DNA from: Cyanophora paradoxa
Taxonomy: Eukaryota > Glaucocystophyceae > Cyanophorales > Cyanophoraceae
Reading direction: 5' to 3'
Length of the DNA: 64,000 nucleotides
Assembly (NCBI GenBank): GCA_004431415.1
Contig: QPMI01000468.1
Coordinates: forward strand, 62,001 to 126,000
Part shown: positions 61,767 to 64,000 of the stretch, one piece after another
Numbering within the stretch: the first letter of the stretch is position 1
How the letters are laid out: each line of letters opens with the position of its first letter
Position numbers and translations under genes: made by a program
Notes under the pieces: model-generated
What the model was told of the DNA's origin: nothing
The model's database searches: none
What the model saw: the letters and a program-made list of their open reading frames with translations, nothing else

Positions 61767-64000
61767 ATGTTCGGAAAGCTCGCCTCCATCTCGAAGGCGG
61801 TCGGCCAGGTGCATCTGCCGCGCACAGGATGGTTTAGCTGGAATGACATGTCCCATCGAATTGCAGATTACGAAAGACGTGTTAGCCGACGAGCCAGACG
61901 AGGATGAGCTGTCCGACCTCGAGCGCGAGGAGCAGCAGAAGCCTTCGAAGCCCGCGCCGGCAGCGCCGGGTTCCGTCGGGGCCGAGCAGAACAGGAGCGA
62001 AACTTCGGAGCTGAGGGAGCGCCTCCGCGCGTCGGAGGAGCATGTTCAAAAACTCAGCAGGGAGTATGGCAAGCTGCTCACTGAGAAGGAGGTGAGCCGG
62101 CGACGCGAGCCCGCCCGGACGCGCCAGCGCGGACACGCCGCCCGCGCAGCGCGAGATTACGGGGCTCAAGCAGGAGCGCGACAAGCTGAAGGAGCAGCGG
62201 GATCAGTCCGGCCGAGCAGTCGCCAGCAAGTCTCCGACGTCGGAAGGAGACTGGCAAACCGACAGCGCTCTCGCCAACGGGTGCAGGCGCGCCGCGGGGC
62301 GGCGGGCGGCGCTCCGCTGAGAGCTGCGCCGGCGCAGGCTGGAGTCGTCGCTGGAGGCGGCGGAGGCGGAGATCGACCGGCTGTCGAGCCTGCTGAGCAA
62401 GGCGGAGGAGGAGATCAAGCGGCTGCGGGAGGCCGCGGGGGACAGCGTCATCGTCCAGGAGCTCAAGGTGCTCGCGCCCGAGGAGGCGGCGCCGCCGGGG
62501 CGGCCCGGCGCTGAGCCAGGGCGCAGGCGCGGCTGGAGCGCGAGGCGGCGGAGCGGCAGAAGGAGGTTGACAGCCTCGCGGACCACTTCAGGGAGCAGCT
62601 CAAGCTCCACCAGGCCGCCTCCTCCCACAACCGTGCGCCCGCCCAAACACGCACGTCGTTGCGGGGCGGCGGGGCGGCCGAGCGGCGGGGGCGCAGAGGA
62701 GGCGGAGCTGGCGCGGCTGGAGGCGGAGGACGCGAAGAACAGGCAGGTCATCGGCGAGCTGCGCGAGGAGCTCGAGCGCCTCAGGGGCGAGCTCGAGGGC
62801 CGCGACAAGGTCCGCCGCGCCGCGCCGCGCCGCGCTGTGCCCGGCGGCGTCGCCGACGGCCGGCGCGGGGCGCAGGCGCACGTGGCGCTGGAGCGGAAGC
62901 TGGCGGACGAGGAGGAGCGCGTGCGCCGCCTCAAGCAGGTCCGCCCCGCCCGCCCTTCGCCGGGACACGAGCCGGCCCCGAGCCGGCCCCGCAGCAACTG
63001 GACATCGCGTGCTCGGCTGCGCCGGGCGGCGGGGCGGCGTCGGGCTCGGGCGGGGCGGCGCCGAAGGAGGCGACGGCGGGCTGGGAGGCGCTGCGGCAGC
63101 TGCTGGAGCCGGCGTTCCCGCAGCTGATGCGCCCCGCCGGCGGCTCGGTCAGCGAGGAGGCGGAGGCGCTCGGCATCTCGCCCCTCGTCCTCACCATCGA
63201 GCGCATCAAGGGTCCGCCGCCCCGCCCGCCACGCCCCGCCCGCCCACCGCCCGGGGCGCGCGCCGAGGGGGCCGGGGCGGCGCAGCGACGGTGCAGCACG
63301 CGGTGATGGAGCGTGAGGGTTTCGAGGAGGAGAAGGGCCGCTGGAACGAGGAGGCGCACCAGTGGCAGGCCGAGGTCGACCGCCTGAACGAGACCGCCGA
63401 GGGGGCCCGCAAGGAGCTCGACAAGGCGAAGCAGGAGGCGGAGCGGGCCCGGCAGGAGGCCGAGCGCGCCCGCGCCGCCGCCGACTCGGAGGCCGACAAG
63501 GAGCGCAGCGCGGCCGAGGTCGAGGTCGAGCGGCTCAGGTGAGGCCCGCCCCGCCGCGCGCCCGCGGGCCGCGCCGACGGCCGGGGCGCAGGGGCCGCGA
63601 GCGGGAGCTGCAGGCGCACGTCGAGGCGCTGCAGGTCCGCCCGGCCCCTCCCGCCCCCGCGCTTGGCTGAGTCATCGGCAGCTGCAGCTGCAGTCCGCGA
63701 GCGCCGCGCCGGCGGAGGGCGCCGGCGGCCGTGACGCGGCGCTAGCGAAGGCGCAGGAGGGTGCGCCGGGGCGGGCGGGCGCGGGGGCGGGCGGGGGCGG
63801 CGGGCGGCTGAGCTGGCGGGCGGACGGCGGGCGGCAGACGTGCGGCGGCTGCTGTCGGCGAAGGGCGAGCTGGAGGCGGCGAACGCGGAGCTGCAGGACG
63901 AGGTGCAGAAGCTGCAGGCGGAGGTCCGACGCGTGGCCGGCATGGGCGCCGAGGAGGGCGGGGCCCGGGACCCGAGGCCGAGGCCCACCTCCGCGCCGAG
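61767..64000 (+). CDS. Golgin-like coiled-coil protein (3' end beyond window)
   Basis: ATG 61767: FGKLASISKAVGQ, then an intron to 61864, then ITKDVLADEPDEDELSDLE. The short amphipathic start followed by a TKDVL-type acidic segment resembles the N-termini of GMAP-210/TRIP11-like golgins, where it senses curved membranes. The rest is nearly continuous coiled coil: ELRERLRASEEHVQKLSREY, ITGLKQERDKLKEQRD, SLEAAEAEIDRLSSLLSKAE, ARLEREAAERQKEVDSL, IGELREELERLRGELEGRDK, VDRLNETAEGARKELDKAKQ, ELEAANAELQDEVQKLQAEV. One non-coiled patch (EALRQLLEPAFPQLMRP, 63085) interrupts it. A tethering role at the Golgi is the likely job; a related long coiled-coil protein (TMF- or golgin-84-like) is the alternative. 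No C-terminal targeting domain can be checked. Confidence 0.6.

Overview
The window looks like nuclear DNA of a very GC-rich, flagellated unicellular eukaryote, either an alga or another protist. Genes are dense, carry many short GC-rich introns, and include a mitochondrial ATP synthase subunit, a Golgi-type coiled-coil protein and two ciliary proteins. The lineage cannot be fixed from the sequence. A haptophyte-like alga would fit the base composition and the intron style, but that is only a guess. Because GC is so high, most long open frames here are antisense or cross-frame shadows, and real genes have to be read by joining exons across 40-70 bp introns.

Layout. 1-1751: an AT-rich block with three closely spaced ORFs, unlike everything else here and probably viral or mobile, followed by AT-rich tandem and interleaved repeats to about 2475. 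3006-13148: an armadillo-type gene ending in a RING finger (minus strand) and a nearly identical second copy about 7.37 kb away that has lost the RING. Between them lie a frameshifted RNase H retroelement remnant, a small minus-strand gene and a membrane/coiled-coil gene made of 21-bp repeats. 13427-17784: a protein with about 25 ankyrin repeats. 19660-24550: a gene of unknown family, then a TPR-like gene. 26001-37079: a CPLANE1 (Joubert syndrome/ciliogenesis) orthologue filling 11 kb. 37080-39887: AT-richer repeat-bearing intergenic DNA. 39888-44445: a Rad60/SUMO-like-domain gene, a TMEM138 orthologue and a four-CBS-domain gene. 45222-47318: a zinc-finger plus beta-helix protein. 48146-56021: an IRE/MAST/Rim15-type AGC kinase. 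56715-59085: a METTL25-type methyltransferase. 59346-59682: a small acidic protein. 60178-61563: mitochondrial ATP synthase OSCP (minus). 61767 to the window end: a golgin-like coiled coil.

Genes are on both strands with several head-to-head pairs (Rad60-like/TMEM138, CBS protein/beta-helix protein, OSCP/golgin). CPLANE1 and TMEM138 both act at the base of the cilium and lie within 16 kb of each other. The other neighbours share no obvious pathway.

The most unusual signals are: (i) the AT-rich three-ORF block; (ii) an intron grammar of GTGCG donors, recurring GC-AG introns and a CTGAC branch motif close to the acceptor; (iii) non-coding stretches packed with six-base reverse palindromes of many different kinds; (iv) a perfect 26-bp inverted repeat inside a CPLANE1 intron; and (v) introns that recur at the same place in successive ankyrin repeats.
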